Source: Methylococcus capsulatus str. Texas = ATCC 19069 (lineage in GTDB: Bacteria; Pseudomonadota; Gammaproteobacteria; Methylococcales; Methylococcaceae). Taken from it: a DNA stretch of 64,000 nucleotides. The stretch spans positions 186,001 to 250,000 of the forward strand of contig NZ_KE384224.1 of NCBI RefSeq assembly GCF_000424685.1. Reading direction: 5' to 3'. Below are positions 9,333 through 18,659 of the stretch, piece by piece. The position numbers and the translations under genes were made by a program. The notes under the pieces are model-generated. The model was not told the DNA's origin, made no database searches, and worked only from the letters and a program-made list of their open reading frames with translations. Within the stretch, counting starts at the first letter, position 1. Each line of letters opens with the position of its first letter.

Positions 9333-10433
9333 TCAGGCGGCGGCGGAGTCCTTGCGCACGCCGGCCGCCCACCAGATGCGGCAGGCGCCTTCGTCCGAGA
9401 CCATGCAGGGGCCGACCGGGCTGCGGGGGGTGCAGGGTTTGCCGTAGATGCGGCACTCGTCCGGCTGGATCCTGCCGAGCACGACGCGGGCACAGTCGCA
9501 ACCCGCCGGCATCTCGCCGGCATGACGGCGGTCGCCCGCGTCGTAGTCGGGGAAATGCAGGCGGGCGTCGTGCGCGGCGAATTCCGGCTTCAGCGCGTAG
9601 GCCGAAGCCGCGATCGGCCCGATGCCGCGCCAGTTGCCGGCGGTGACGTCGAAGCTGCGGTTCAGGAATTCCCGGGCCTTCGGATTGCCCCCCGGCTTCA
9701 CCGCCTCCGGATAGCAATTGTCCAGCCGCGGCGTTTCCTCCAGCCACTGGACGATCGTCGAGTGGATGGCCCGGAGCAGGCTGGCGGGGGTGAAGCCGGC
9801 GATCGCCACCGGCAAGCGGTAGTCGTCGGCGACGAAGCCCCATTCTTCCGGTCCCATCACCGTGGCCACGTGGCCGGGCGCGACTAGGGCGTCCAGCACG
9901 CATTCGTCGGAATCGAGCAGCAGCCTGACTGCCGGCCAGGTCAACCGGCCGCTGCACAGGATGTAGAGGTTGTCGGGCAGGCCTTCCGCCATCAGGGCGG
10001 CGACCGGCGCCATGGTGGTCTCGAAGCCGACCGCGAACAGTACCACCGGCTTGCCGGCCGCCTTTTCGGCGATGATCCGTGCCTCGATGGGCGAGGCGAT
10101 GGGCCGGATGTCGGCGCCCGCCGCCTTGGCCTGTTCCAGCGAGCGCACGGCCTGGCGCCCGAGGTTGACCGGCACCCGCAGCATGTCGCCGAAGGTGGCG
10201 ACGACGGCATCACCCTCGAGACCGAGCCGGATGGCCTGATAGATGTCTTCCTCCGGGCAGATGCAGACCGGGCAGCCGGGGCCGGGGATGAGGCGGATGG
10301 CGGGCGGCAGGGCGGTACGCAATCCCGCCATGCTGATCGAGCGCTCGTGCCCGCCGCAGACGTTCATGATGCGGATACCGTCCGGAATCGGCAGCTCCCT
10401 GATCCGCTCCAGCCAAAGCCGTGCGTCGCTCAT
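9333..10433 (-). CDS. hypD: Hydrogenase maturation factor HypD
   Basis: An iron-sulfur scaffold on which Fe(CN)2CO is assembled together with HypC. It is 366 residues, the usual size. Conserved motifs are present: NVCGGHE near residue 25, PGPGCPVC near residue 55, and the C-terminal cysteine cluster (CARVVLG, ECRIYGKPC, GPCMVSDEGACRIW) that binds the 4Fe-4S cluster. It starts 12 bp after hypB and ends 8 bp before hypF. Confidence 0.97.
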   Translation of the reverse strand: MSDARLWLERIRELPIPDGIRIMNVCGGHERSISMAGLRTALPPAIRLIPGPGCPVCICPEEDIYQAIRLGLEGDAVVATFGDMLRVPVNLGRQAVRSLEQAKAAGADIRPIASPIEARIIAEKAAGKPVVLFAVGFETTMAPVAALMAEGLPDNLYILCSGRLTWPAVRLLLDSDECVLDALVAPGHVATVMGPEEWGFVADDYRLPVAIAGFTPASLLRAIHSTIVQWLEETPRLDNCYPEAVKPGGNPKAREFLNRSFDVTAGNWRGIGPIAASAYALKPEFAAHDARLHFPDYDAGDRRHAGEMPAGCDCARVVLGRIQPDECRIYGKPCTPRSPVGPCMVSDEGACRIWWAAGVRKDSAAA

Positions 10434-10445
10434 CGCCCGGGTCCT

Positions 10446-11297
10446 TCAGGCCGTTTGGGGCTTCGGTGCGGGCTTGAAACGGACGTCCGGCCTGGCGAGG
10501 CCATGCAGCCTCCGGCCTTCGGACTGCACCGCCGGGCTCAGGCTGCGGTTCTCGCGCCGCAGGTTCCGGTAGTGCTCCAGCCGCTGGTTCAGCCAGTCCA
10601 GCCATTCCCGCATCCCCTCGCCGGTCTTGCTGGAGACGCGCAGCACCGGGGCATTCGAGGCCAGCCGCCGCAGGCAGGCTTCCGCCTTGTCGGGCGAAAA
10701 CTCGTCGAGCGCCGCCAGCAGGTCGGTCTTGCTGATGACCATGGCGTCGGCCGCCCGGAACATGACCGGGTACTTGGCCGGCTTGTCGTCGCCCTCGGTG
10801 ACGGACAGCAGGGTCAGATTGAGATGATGGCCCAGGTCGAAACTGGCGGGGCAGACCAGGTTGCCGACGTTCTCGATGAACAGGACATCGATGTTCTCCA
10901 AATCGAGCCTGGGCAATACATTGGCGACCAGATGCGCGTCGAGATGGCAGGCCGTGCCGGTGGTGATCTGGTGCGCCTCGACGCCCAGCGCGCGGATGCG
11001 CGCCGCGTCGTTCTCGGTTTCCAGGTCGCCTTCGATGACGGCGATGCGCAGGCCGCCGTTCAGCGCCTTGATGGTCGCTTCCAGCAGGGAAGTCTTGCCC
11101 GAGCCGGGCGAGGACATCAGGTTGATGACCAGTACGCCGTGCCGGTCGAACAGGGCGCGGTTCGCCTCGGCCTGGGCGTCGTTGTGCCGGAGCAGTTTGT
11201 TCAGGACGGAGACGGCGGTGACTTTGGCGTGCGAGCCGTCGGCGCGCAGCAGATGGCGGTTGCCGTCGGTGATGTTGCAGCCGCAGGTGTCGCACAT
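10446..11297 (-). CDS. hypB: Hydrogenase nickel-insertion GTPase HypB
   Basis: A GTPase that delivers nickel to the hydrogenase large subunit with HypA. It has 283 residues. The N-terminal CxxCGC nickel site is intact (MCDTCGC), and there is no histidine-rich storage stretch. The P-loop is SSPGSGKTSLL near residue 65; the metal-binding and switch segment (TGTACHLDAHLV) and the NKxD-like VISKTDLL are present. The C-terminal 30 residues are basic and low-complexity. It lies between hypA (35-bp gap) and hypD. Confidence 0.96.
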   Translation of the reverse strand: MCDTCGCNITDGNRHLLRADGSHAKVTAVSVLNKLLRHNDAQAEANRALFDRHGVLVINLMSSPGSGKTSLLEATIKALNGGLRIAVIEGDLETENDAARIRALGVEAHQITTGTACHLDAHLVANVLPRLDLENIDVLFIENVGNLVCPASFDLGHHLNLTLLSVTEGDDKPAKYPVMFRAADAMVISKTDLLAALDEFSPDKAEACLRRLASNAPVLRVSSKTGEGMREWLDWLNQRLEHYRNLRRENRSLSPAVQSEGRRLHGLARPDVRFKPAPKPQTA

Positions 11298-11332
11298 GGT
11301 GGGCTTACCTCATACAGTCTCGAAAAGCGGAT

Positions 11333-11686
11333 TCAGTCCGCTGTCTGCAGCAATTCGATCCGGGCCAGGATCATCTCGTCGCCGGCGATCAGCGCCGTGT
11401 CGGTGCCGAAGCAGGCCGGACAGCGCAGGTCGCCCGGCCCGGCGTCCGCCTCCAGGCCGCAGGCGCGGCAGCGTATCCTCGGCTCGATCCTCTCCGTGCG
11501 CAGGCGCGCATGCTCGGCGACCGTGCCCAGCCGCGCCATTTCGAAGGCGCTTTCCAGGAGGCCGGGTTCGACGCCGGAGAGCGATCCGATCCGCAGGACG
11601 ATGGTGTCCACCCGTTCGGCCTCGTGGCTGCGGGCGATGGCTTCGACCTGGTCGATCAGCTCCATGCAGGCCGACAGCTCATGCAT
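11333..11686 (-). CDS. hypA: Hydrogenase nickel incorporation protein HypA
   Basis: A zinc/nickel metallochaperone of 117 residues. The start is set at the ATG giving MHELS, because His2 of this motif is the conserved nickel ligand; an ATG two codons earlier would displace it. The zinc finger CRACG...CPACFG lies near residues 73-95. The gene overlaps the end of hypC by 8 bp, so the two are probably translated together. Confidence 0.94.
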   Translation of the reverse strand: MHELSACMELIDQVEAIARSHEAERVDTIVLRIGSLSGVEPGLLESAFEMARLGTVAEHARLRTERIEPRIRCRACGLEADAGPGDLRCPACFGTDTALIAGDEMILARIELLQTAD

Positions 11687-11915
11687 CGGCATCGCCCGCG
11701 GCGAGGATCTGGTCGAACAGCTCCCAGGTCGCCTCGGCATCCTCCCGGCTGATCTTCTGGATGGCGTAGCCGACATGGACCAGGACGAAGTCACCGGGGA
11801 CGACGCCTTCGTCCTGCAGCATGAACAGGCTGACCTCCCGCTCGACGCCGCGCGCCGCGCAGCGCGCGGAAAAGCCGTCGAGCCGGATGATCTGCATCGG
11901 TACGGCGAGACACAT
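11679..11915 (-). CDS. hypC: Hydrogenase assembly chaperone HypC
   Basis: A small chaperone (78 residues) that binds HypD and escorts the Fe(CN)2CO unit to the hydrogenase large subunit. It starts MCLAVP with the essential Cys2, and has the family motifs VPGDFVLVHVGYAIQKI near residues 38-54. A strong TAGGAGG ribosome site precedes the ATG. It is the first gene of the hypCABDF unit; 112 bp separate it from the upstream protease gene and no clear promoter is visible. Confidence 0.95.
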   Translation of the reverse strand: MCLAVPMQIIRLDGFSARCAARGVEREVSLFMLQDEGVVPGDFVLVHVGYAIQKISREDAEATWELFDQILAAGDADA

Positions 11916-12027
11916 CGCCGCCTCCTAGATTCTGCGGACCGGATCCGCGGTCGGTTCGATTCGGGACATGGTCTGCTTGAATCCTCGGAGCCGGTTCAAA
12001 TGCCCGTCAATATACACCGCTTCGGCT

Positions 12028-13494
12028 TCAGCCCAAATCCAGCGGCACGAAAATCCTCGTACCGCCGCGCTGCACCAGCAGGGCCACGTGCTTGTCGGCC
12101 CGGTCCGCCAGTTCGCGCAGCTCGCCGGGATTGGCCACCGCATGGCCGTTGAGTGCGAGGATCACGTCGCCCGGCCGGATGCCGGCGCGCTCGGCCGGGC
12201 CCGCGGACGCCTCGACCAGCACACCGCCGTCGACGTCGGCCGCCCGCTGTTCTTCCAGCGATAGGGGCCGCACCGCCAGCCCCAGCCGGCCCTTGGCCAG
12301 CCCGTTGCCGGTCGCGGCGGCCTGCTGTGTGTCCGGCATTTCGCCGACCTGGACCGTGATCTCCTCGCGCTTGCCGTTACGCCAGATGCCCACCTTCGCT
12401 TCGCTGCCTGGCTTGATGTCCGCAACCAGTGGCGGCAATTGGCCGGAATTTTCGATCGGCTGGCCGTTGAGGCTCAGGATGACGTCGCCCGGCTTGATAC
12501 CGGCCTTGGCCGCCGGCCCGTCGTTGGGCACCGAATCGACCAGGGCGCCCGTCGGGCGATCCAGCCCGAAGGATTCGGCCAGTGACTGGTTCAATTCCTG
12601 GATGCCGACGCCGAGCCGTCCTCGGCTGACCTTGCCATCCGCCAGCAGCTGTTTTTCGACCTTCAGCGCGACATCGATGGGAATGGCGAACGACAGGCCC
12701 TGGTAGCCGCCGGTGCGGCTGTAGATCTGCGAGTTGATGCCGATGACTTCGCCGCTCAGATTGAACAGCGGGCCGCCGGAGTTGCCCGGATTGACGGCGA
12801 CATCGGTCTGGATGAACGGCACATAGGTTTCCTCGGGCAGGCTGCGCGATTTCGCCGAAATGATGCCCGCCGTCACGCTGTTTTCGAAACCGAACGGCGA
12901 GCCGATCGCCACCACCCAGTCGCCGGGCCCGGATCGCGCCGGGTCTCCCAGCGGCACCACCGGCAGACCTTCGGCCTCGATCTTGAGCAGGGCGACGTCG
13001 GTGGGTTTGTCGATACCGATGATCCGGGCCTTGAATTCGCGCCGGTCATTCAACTTCACCGTGACTTCCTGGGCACCGTTGACCACATGGGCGTTGGTCA
13101 GGATCAGGCCATTGGGACGGATGATGAATCCCGAGCCCAGTCCGTGCGCGGGAGCATCCTCGCCACGGGGAATCTGCGGTTGGAACCGCCGGAAAAATTC
13201 CCCGAACGGATCATTGGGGTCGAACTGGGGCATCTCCGGCAGATTGACCCGGCTGGTGCCGGTGACGCTGATGTTGACGACCGCCGGTCCATTACGCCGG
13301 ACGATGGCGGCGAAGTCGGGCAGAGACGGCGTGGCATGGGCTGCGGCCTCCGGCGGTTGGGGCGCCTGCGGGGGCGGCTGCATGAGATCCGATTTGGGCA
13401 CCAGGGTGTAGCCTCCGTAGCGGACATATCCGGCGCCCATGGCGGCGAGGATGGCGGCGGCGATCAGGGCGGAAAGCATGACGTTTTTTGGCAT
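12028..13494 (-). CDS. DegP/DegQ-type periplasmic serine endoprotease (Do family)
   Basis: A 488-residue envelope quality-control protease. The N-terminal hydrophobic segment (residues 5-22) is a signal peptide or anchor, followed by a Pro/Ala linker. The trypsin-like domain shows the triad His (LTNAHVV), Asp (DVALLKIE) and Ser (GNSGGPL). Two PDZ domains follow (about 270-370 and 390-485). A GAGGAA ribosome site lies 8 bases before the chosen ATG; a start 48 bases further upstream would pass through a hairpin. It is on the same strand as the efflux operon whose tetR ends about 100 bp upstream, but an AT-rich leader suggests its own promoter. Confidence 0.95.
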   Translation of the reverse strand: MPKNVMLSALIAAAILAAMGAGYVRYGGYTLVPKSDLMQPPPQAPQPPEAAAHATPSLPDFAAIVRRNGPAVVNISVTGTSRVNLPEMPQFDPNDPFGEFFRRFQPQIPRGEDAPAHGLGSGFIIRPNGLILTNAHVVNGAQEVTVKLNDRREFKARIIGIDKPTDVALLKIEAEGLPVVPLGDPARSGPGDWVVAIGSPFGFENSVTAGIISAKSRSLPEETYVPFIQTDVAVNPGNSGGPLFNLSGEVIGINSQIYSRTGGYQGLSFAIPIDVALKVEKQLLADGKVSRGRLGVGIQELNQSLAESFGLDRPTGALVDSVPNDGPAAKAGIKPGDVILSLNGQPIENSGQLPPLVADIKPGSEAKVGIWRNGKREEITVQVGEMPDTQQAAATGNGLAKGRLGLAVRPLSLEEQRAADVDGGVLVEASAGPAERAGIRPGDVILALNGHAVANPGELRELADRADKHVALLVQRGGTRIFVPLDLG

Positions 13495-13515
13495 GGCGGT
13501 TTCTTCCTCACGAAT

Positions 13516-13533
13516 CAGCGGCGTTTGCCGCTG
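13516..13533. promoter_or_regulatory. Perfect hairpin in the leader of the Do-type protease gene
   Basis: The arms CAGCGGC (13516-13522) and GCCGCTG (13527-13533) are perfectly complementary around a 4-base loop, 22 bp before the protease start and just before its ribosome site. No T-run follows, so it is not a standard terminator. It could stabilise the leader or be a protein-binding site; the function is unknown. Confidence 0.4.
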
Positions 13534-13599
13534 GATGAACACGATAAGAAGGGAAACTTAAAACAAGCTTAAAAGCCAAATACGGATTTCCTCGGGCGG

Positions 13600-14319
13600 T
13601 CAGCCCGCCCGGTGGGGGGCCGGCTTTTCCAAGTGCAGATGTTTCAAGGCAGCGATCGAAAAGCGGGCGATGTGCTCGGCGGTTCTCTCGATGTCCTCCG
13701 GCGTTGCAATGATTTCCGGATAGACGCGGTCGATCAGCGAACGCGAATGGTAGTACATCAGGCATTGCCCGACGACGCTCAGACCCAGCCGGTGCATGTC
13801 CGCTTCGCTATAGCCGGGGCCGACCAGCTCCGCGACAATCCCGTCCAGGAGTTCGCAATGCGGCTTCATCGTAGTTTCGATCACCTGATCGAGCGCACCG
13901 GTAGGAGTAGGATCGGCGAGTTCACGCGCCAGCAGCTTGCCGTGGCGGCCGAGGTAGGTATCGTCCAGCATTCGCCCCAACAGATTACCTATGAAGTGGC
14001 GCAGCCGCACCTCGGGCGGCAGACTCTTATCCCCGGCCTTGGTATAGGGATAGCGTTCGCTGGCCTCCCGGTAGGCGAAGCCGAGAACTTCGGAATAGAG
14101 CGCTTCCTTGCTGCCGAAGTGATAATTGACCGAGGCCACATCGACCTCCGCCCTGGCGCATATCTCCCGCACCGTCGCATCGCGAAAACCCTTGTCGGCG
14201 AATATCTCCAATGCGGCTTGCAACAGCCGCTTGCGGGTGGGATCGTGGCGAGGCGTGTCGTTTGATGCGTTCATACTGGCGATTCGAGCTACGGATTCGG
14301 TCGGCCGTTCCGATTTCAT
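13600..14319 (-). CDS. TetR/AcrR-family transcriptional regulator
   Basis: A 239-residue regulator. The DNA-binding helix-turn-helix lies near residues 30-75 (RKRLLQAALEIFADKGF, then VREICARAEVDVASVNYHFGSKE). The C-terminal ligand domain has an all-helical composition similar to CerR/DUF1956-type regulators. The start was chosen because its ATG overlaps the stop of the RND pump gene (ATGA), giving translational coupling; an ATG 45 bases in is the alternative and would give 224 residues. As the last gene of the efflux operon it probably represses its own operon, using the palindromes at 20230-20275. Confidence 0.92.
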   Translation of the reverse strand: MKSERPTESVARIASMNASNDTPRHDPTRKRLLQAALEIFADKGFRDATVREICARAEVDVASVNYHFGSKEALYSEVLGFAYREASERYPYTKAGDKSLPPEVRLRHFIGNLLGRMLDDTYLGRHGKLLARELADPTPTGALDQVIETTMKPHCELLDGIVAELVGPGYSEADMHRLGLSVVGQCLMYYHSRSLIDRVYPEIIATPEDIERTAEHIARFSIAALKHLHLEKPAPHRAG

Positions 14320-17300
14320 CCGGACCCGCCGGCCGCTGGAACGGCATGGCCACGGCTCCGGTCGGCAAGCCTTTGCAAGACATGATAAAACACAGGGGTG
14401 AACAGCAGGCCGAACACCGTCACGCCCAACATGCCGAAGAACACAGGCACCCCCAAGGCCTGCCGCATCTCGGCGCCCGCCCCGGTGGCGAACATGAGGG
14501 GCAAAACGCCCATGATAAACGCGAACGAAGTCATGAGGATCGGTCGGAACCTCAGCCGGCAGGCTTCGAGGGCTGCCGCCATCGCGTCCACCCCTTGTTC
14601 CCGCCGGGTCTTGGCGAATTCGACGATCAGGATGGCGTTCTTGGCCGCCAGGCCGACCAGCACCAGCAAGGCGATCTGGGTGAAGATGTTGTTGTCTCCG
14701 CTCCGCAGCCATACCCCGCCCAGAGCGCACATCAGGGTCATGGGCACGATGAGGACGATGGCGAGCGGCAGTATCCAGCTTTCGTACAAAGCCACCAGGA
14801 CCAGGAACACCAGCAGGCTCGAGAGGGCGAACACATAGACGGCCGTGTCGCCCGCCAGGATCTGCTGGTAGGTCAACTCGGTCCATTCGAAATCCATGGA
14901 CAGCGGCAGGGTCCTCCTCAACAGCTCCTCCATCAGAGCGATCGCCTGCCCCGAACTGACACCGGGCGCGGGAGAGCCGTTGATCTCGGCCGCAGGGTAC
15001 ATATTGTAGCGAAGCACCCGCTCCGGCCCGCTGATTTCCCTCACTGTCATTAGCGCCGCCAGCGGTACCATGGCCCCCGCGGCGTTGCGGGTTTTGAGCC
15101 GGCCGATGTCCTCGGGTTCGCGGCGGTACTCGCCGTCGGCCTGGGCCGTGACCTGGTAGGTGCGGCCGAACAGGTTGAGGTCGTTGACATAGAGCGATCC
15201 GAGATAAATCTGCATGGTGTCGAAGATTTCCGAGAGCGGGATGCCCTGGGACTTGGCTTTGACCCGGTCGATGTCGACATAGAGCTGCGGAACGTTGTTT
15301 TGGAAACTGGTGAACAGTCCCGCCAGTCCCGGTGTCTGCCGGCCTGCGTCGAGGGCGGCTTGCAGTGCGCCGTTCAGCGCGTCGAAGCCCTCGTTGCCCC
15401 GGTCCTGGATCTGCAGCTTGAAGCCGCCAAGGCTGCCCAGACCCAGGATCGGCGGCGGAGGAAAGATGCCGATGAAAGCCTCCTTCACGCCGCCGAGCTT
15501 GGGCTGCAATTCGCCCAATATCCGCTGGGCCGACAGGCCCTTGGCCACCCGCTCCTCGAACGGCTCGAGAGGCACGAAGATGGTGCCGGCATTCGAGGTA
15601 TTGGCGCCGCTGACGACCGAAAAACCGGGAAACGCCACCGTTCCCTGCACGCCCGGCTGGGCCAGGATGATTTCCGATGCCCTGTGCAGCACGGCATCGG
15701 TTCGTTCCAGAGAGGCGGCCTCCGGCAACTGGGCAAATACCACCAGATAGCCCTTGTCCTGCAGTGGAATGAACCCGCCAGGCACCCGCTCGAATTCGTA
15801 GCCGGTGAAGGTGAGCAGCCCTCCATACAGCGCCAGCACGACGCCGGACAGCCTCAGCAGGCGTTTGACCAGGCCGGCGTAGCCGTTGGAGCAGGCATCG
15901 AAACCCCGGTTGAACCCACGGAACAGCCAGCCGAACAACCGGTCGATCCAAAGGCTCAAACGGTCCTTGCGGGCATGGTGGGGCTCGAGCAGGACCGCGG
16001 CGAGCGCGGGGCTCAAGGTCAGAGAGTTGAACGCCGAGATCAGGGTGGAAGCGGCGATGGTGACGGCGAACTGGCGGTAGAACTGTCCGTTGATGCCGGA
16101 GACGAAGGCCGCCGGAATGAACACCGCACCCAGCACCACCGAGATGGCGATGATCGGTCCCGTCACCTCCCGCATGGCCTGGCGCGCCGCTTCCTTGACC
16201 GAAAGCCCGAGGCCGATGTGGCGCTCGACGTTCTCCACCACCACGATGGCGTCGTCGACGACGATGCCGATGGCGAGTACCAGCCCGAACAGCGACAGAT
16301 TGTTCAGCGAATAGCCCAGCGCCGCCATGACCGCGAAGGTCCCCACGATGGACACCGGCACCGCCAGCAGCGGGATGATCGCGGCGCGCCAGGTCTGCAG
16401 AAACACCAGCACCACCAGCACCACCAGGGCCAACGCCTCGAAAAAGGTGCGGGTGACGGCGTCCAGTGATTGCTCGACGAAGATCGTGGTGTCGTAGACG
16501 ATCCGGTAATCCACTCCTTCCGGAAACCGCTGTTTCAGGGTCTGCATCTTGCTCTTGATTCGCCGGGCCGTATCCAGGGCGTTGGCGCCCGGCCGCAGCG
16601 AGATCGGCATGGCGACGGCGTCTTCGTTGTTCAGCTGGCTGCGCAGGGAGTAGCGGTTGGCGCCCAGCTCGATCCTGGCGACGTCGCGCAGACGCACCAG
16701 GCTGCCGCCTTCGCCGTACTTGACGATGATCGCGCCGAACTGCTCGACGCTGGCGAGGCGACCCATGGTGTTGACGTTGAGCTGGAAGTCCGGGCTGCCG
16801 TCCAGCGGCGGCTGCCCGATCACGCCGGCCGGCACCTGGATGTTCTGTTCCCGGATGGCGCGCACCACATCGCCGGCGGTCATGTTCAAAGCCGCGATCC
16901 GGGTCGGGTCGAGCCAGACCCGCATACTGTAATCGCCGGCGCCGAAGGTTCGGACATCGCCCACCCCCGCGAGCCGCAGGATCTGGTCGCGGATGTTGAG
17001 CAGGGCGTAGTTGGAGAGATAAAGCTGGTCGTAGCGCTGGTTCGGCGAGACCAGATGGATGACCAGCAGGATGTCGGGCGAAGACTTCTTGGTCGTCACG
17101 CCCTGCCTGCGGACGTCCTCCGGCAGCTTCGGTAGGGCATTGGAGACCCGGTTCTGCACCTGCATCTGGGCGATGTCCATGTCAGTGCCGATCTCGAAGG
17201 TGATCGTGAGCTGCATCTGGCCGTCGCTGGTCGACTGCGAGGACATGTACAGCATGCGCTCGACGCCGTTGACTTCCTGCTCGATCGGCGCCGCCACGGT

Positions 17301-17483
17301 TTCGGCGATCACCTTGGGATTGGCGCCCGGATAGGTGGTCGATACCACGATGGTAGGCGGCACCACTTCTGGATATTGCGCGATCGGCAGTGCGAACATC
17401 GCGATCCCGCCGATCAGCACCGTGATGACGGAGAGGACGATGGCGAAGCGCGGCCGGTCGATGAAGAAATGGGCGAATTTCAT
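14316..17483 (-). CDS. RND multidrug efflux pump, inner-membrane transporter (HAE1/AcrB type)
   Basis: A proton-driven inner-membrane transporter of 1055 residues, standard for the family. The N-terminal membrane helix follows MKFAHFFIDRPRFA. TM4 carries the two adjacent aspartates of the proton relay (AIGIVVDDAIVVVENVERH). The central and C-terminal segments show the two large periplasmic loops and the second membrane half (IVEFAKTRREQG in TM10). Both start and stop overlap the neighbouring genes as ATGA. The substrate cannot be told from sequence; the HAE1 subfamily suggests hydrophobic or amphiphilic drugs rather than metals. Confidence 0.96.
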   Translation of the reverse strand: MKFAHFFIDRPRFAIVLSVITVLIGGIAMFALPIAQYPEVVPPTIVVSTTYPGANPKVIAETVAAPIEQEVNGVERMLYMSSQSTSDGQMQLTITFEIGTDMDIAQMQVQNRVSNALPKLPEDVRRQGVTTKKSSPDILLVIHLVSPNQRYDQLYLSNYALLNIRDQILRLAGVGDVRTFGAGDYSMRVWLDPTRIAALNMTAGDVVRAIREQNIQVPAGVIGQPPLDGSPDFQLNVNTMGRLASVEQFGAIIVKYGEGGSLVRLRDVARIELGANRYSLRSQLNNEDAVAMPISLRPGANALDTARRIKSKMQTLKQRFPEGVDYRIVYDTTIFVEQSLDAVTRTFFEALALVVLVVLVFLQTWRAAIIPLLAVPVSIVGTFAVMAALGYSLNNLSLFGLVLAIGIVVDDAIVVVENVERHIGLGLSVKEAARQAMREVTGPIIAISVVLGAVFIPAAFVSGINGQFYRQFAVTIAASTLISAFNSLTLSPALAAVLLEPHHARKDRLSLWIDRLFGWLFRGFNRGFDACSNGYAGLVKRLLRLSGVVLALYGGLLTFTGYEFERVPGGFIPLQDKGYLVVFAQLPEAASLERTDAVLHRASEIILAQPGVQGTVAFPGFSVVSGANTSNAGTIFVPLEPFEERVAKGLSAQRILGELQPKLGGVKEAFIGIFPPPPILGLGSLGGFKLQIQDRGNEGFDALNGALQAALDAGRQTPGLAGLFTSFQNNVPQLYVDIDRVKAKSQGIPLSEIFDTMQIYLGSLYVNDLNLFGRTYQVTAQADGEYRREPEDIGRLKTRNAAGAMVPLAALMTVREISGPERVLRYNMYPAAEINGSPAPGVSSGQAIALMEELLRRTLPLSMDFEWTELTYQQILAGDTAVYVFALSSLLVFLVLVALYESWILPLAIVLIVPMTLMCALGGVWLRSGDNNIFTQIALLVLVGLAAKNAILIVEFAKTRREQGVDAMAAALEACRLRFRPILMTSFAFIMGVLPLMFATGAGAEMRQALGVPVFFGMLGVTVFGLLFTPVFYHVLQRLADRSRGHAVPAAGGSG

Positions 17484-18628
17484 CGAGCCGCCTCCGGCAT
17501 GTCGATGCGGGTCGCCTCGACCGGCGTGCCGGGCCGCACGAACTGAAGCCCGTTGACGATGACCCAGTCTTCGGGCGACAGGCCATCCGAGACGATGCGC
17601 AGGCCATCGTACAGCCGCCCGGTCACGACGGGGCGGTATTCCGCACGGTTATCGGCGGTCACGACCATCACGTACTTCTTGCCCTGATCCATCGCGATCG
17701 CGCGGTCGGGGATGAGCAGACCCTGGTGGCGGCTGCCGCCGGGAATCCGGACTCTGGCGAACAGCCCTGGCTCCATCAACCCGTCGGGATTGGGGATGAC
17801 ACCGCGGGCACGCACGGTGCCCATCTCCGCGTTGACCTCCGGATCGACGTAATCGAGATACCCGCGATGCGGATGACCCTGTTCGTCCAGCAGTCCCATT
17901 TCGAGCGGCATTCCATCCTTGCGCTCGCCAGCCAGTTCCAGTCGGCGGTACTTGAGCAGGGCGCGTTCGTCGGCGTCGAAATAGACGTACATCGGATCGA
18001 CCGAGACGATGCCGGCCAGCACCGTGGTATCCGCCGTGACCAGGTTGCCTGCGGTGAGGAGCTTGCGGGAAATGCGTCCGTCGATGGGCGCGCGGACCTG
18101 GGTGAACTCGACGTTGAGCCGGGCCAGATCGACCTCCGCCCGGGCCGATTCGACGTCGGCCAGGGCCTGCACCAGGCTCTGGCGGCGGGTGTCGTATTCC
18201 TCTTCCGAAATCGCCTGCTCCTTCAGTGGACTCTCGGCCCGCTGCAGATGGTTCCGGGCCAGCTTGAGCCTCGATCGGGCCCGCTCGAGTCCGGCCTGCG
18301 CCTGCTGGAGTTGCGCCACATAGGGCCGGGGGTCGACGACGAACAGCAGATCGCCTTTCTTGACCCGGCTGCCGTCGGCGAAAAGGATTTGTTCGAGGTA
18401 ACCGGAAACCCGGGCACGGACCTCCACGGATTCCACCGCCTGCAGCCGTCCGGTGTACTCGTCCGTTTCGAGGATTTCCCGGCGCACCGGCTGGCTCACC
18501 TCCACCTTCGGTGTCGGCAGGCCCGCCATGCCGCTTTCGCCGCCGCCACAGCCGGCGACTTGGAGCAGAGCGATCGCTGCCACGATGCGAGCCATCGGGA
18601 CGGCGCGGGAATGTATGATGTCGTTCAC
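17480..18628 (-). CDS. RND efflux periplasmic adaptor (membrane-fusion lipoprotein, AcrA type)
   Basis: The periplasmic adaptor linking pump and outer-membrane channel; 382 residues. A lipoprotein signal ends in LLQVAGC. The order is barrel-sandwich half (VRARVSGYLEQ), coiled-coil hairpin (about residues 95-165, Gln/Ala/Arg-rich), second lipoyl half (VRAPIDGRISRKL), beta-barrel and membrane-proximal domain. It ends with an ATGA overlap with the pump gene and starts 31 bp after the outer-membrane factor gene. Confidence 0.95.
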   Translation of the reverse strand: MNDIIHSRAVPMARIVAAIALLQVAGCGGGESGMAGLPTPKVEVSQPVRREILETDEYTGRLQAVESVEVRARVSGYLEQILFADGSRVKKGDLLFVVDPRPYVAQLQQAQAGLERARSRLKLARNHLQRAESPLKEQAISEEEYDTRRQSLVQALADVESARAEVDLARLNVEFTQVRAPIDGRISRKLLTAGNLVTADTTVLAGIVSVDPMYVYFDADERALLKYRRLELAGERKDGMPLEMGLLDEQGHPHRGYLDYVDPEVNAEMGTVRARGVIPNPDGLMEPGLFARVRIPGGSRHQGLLIPDRAIAMDQGKKYVMVVTADNRAEYRPVVTGRLYDGLRIVSDGLSPEDWVIVNGLQFVRPGTPVEATRIDMPEAAR

Positions 18629-18659
18629 GGTCGGAGGTTCTCCTGCATGAAAGGCCGTT

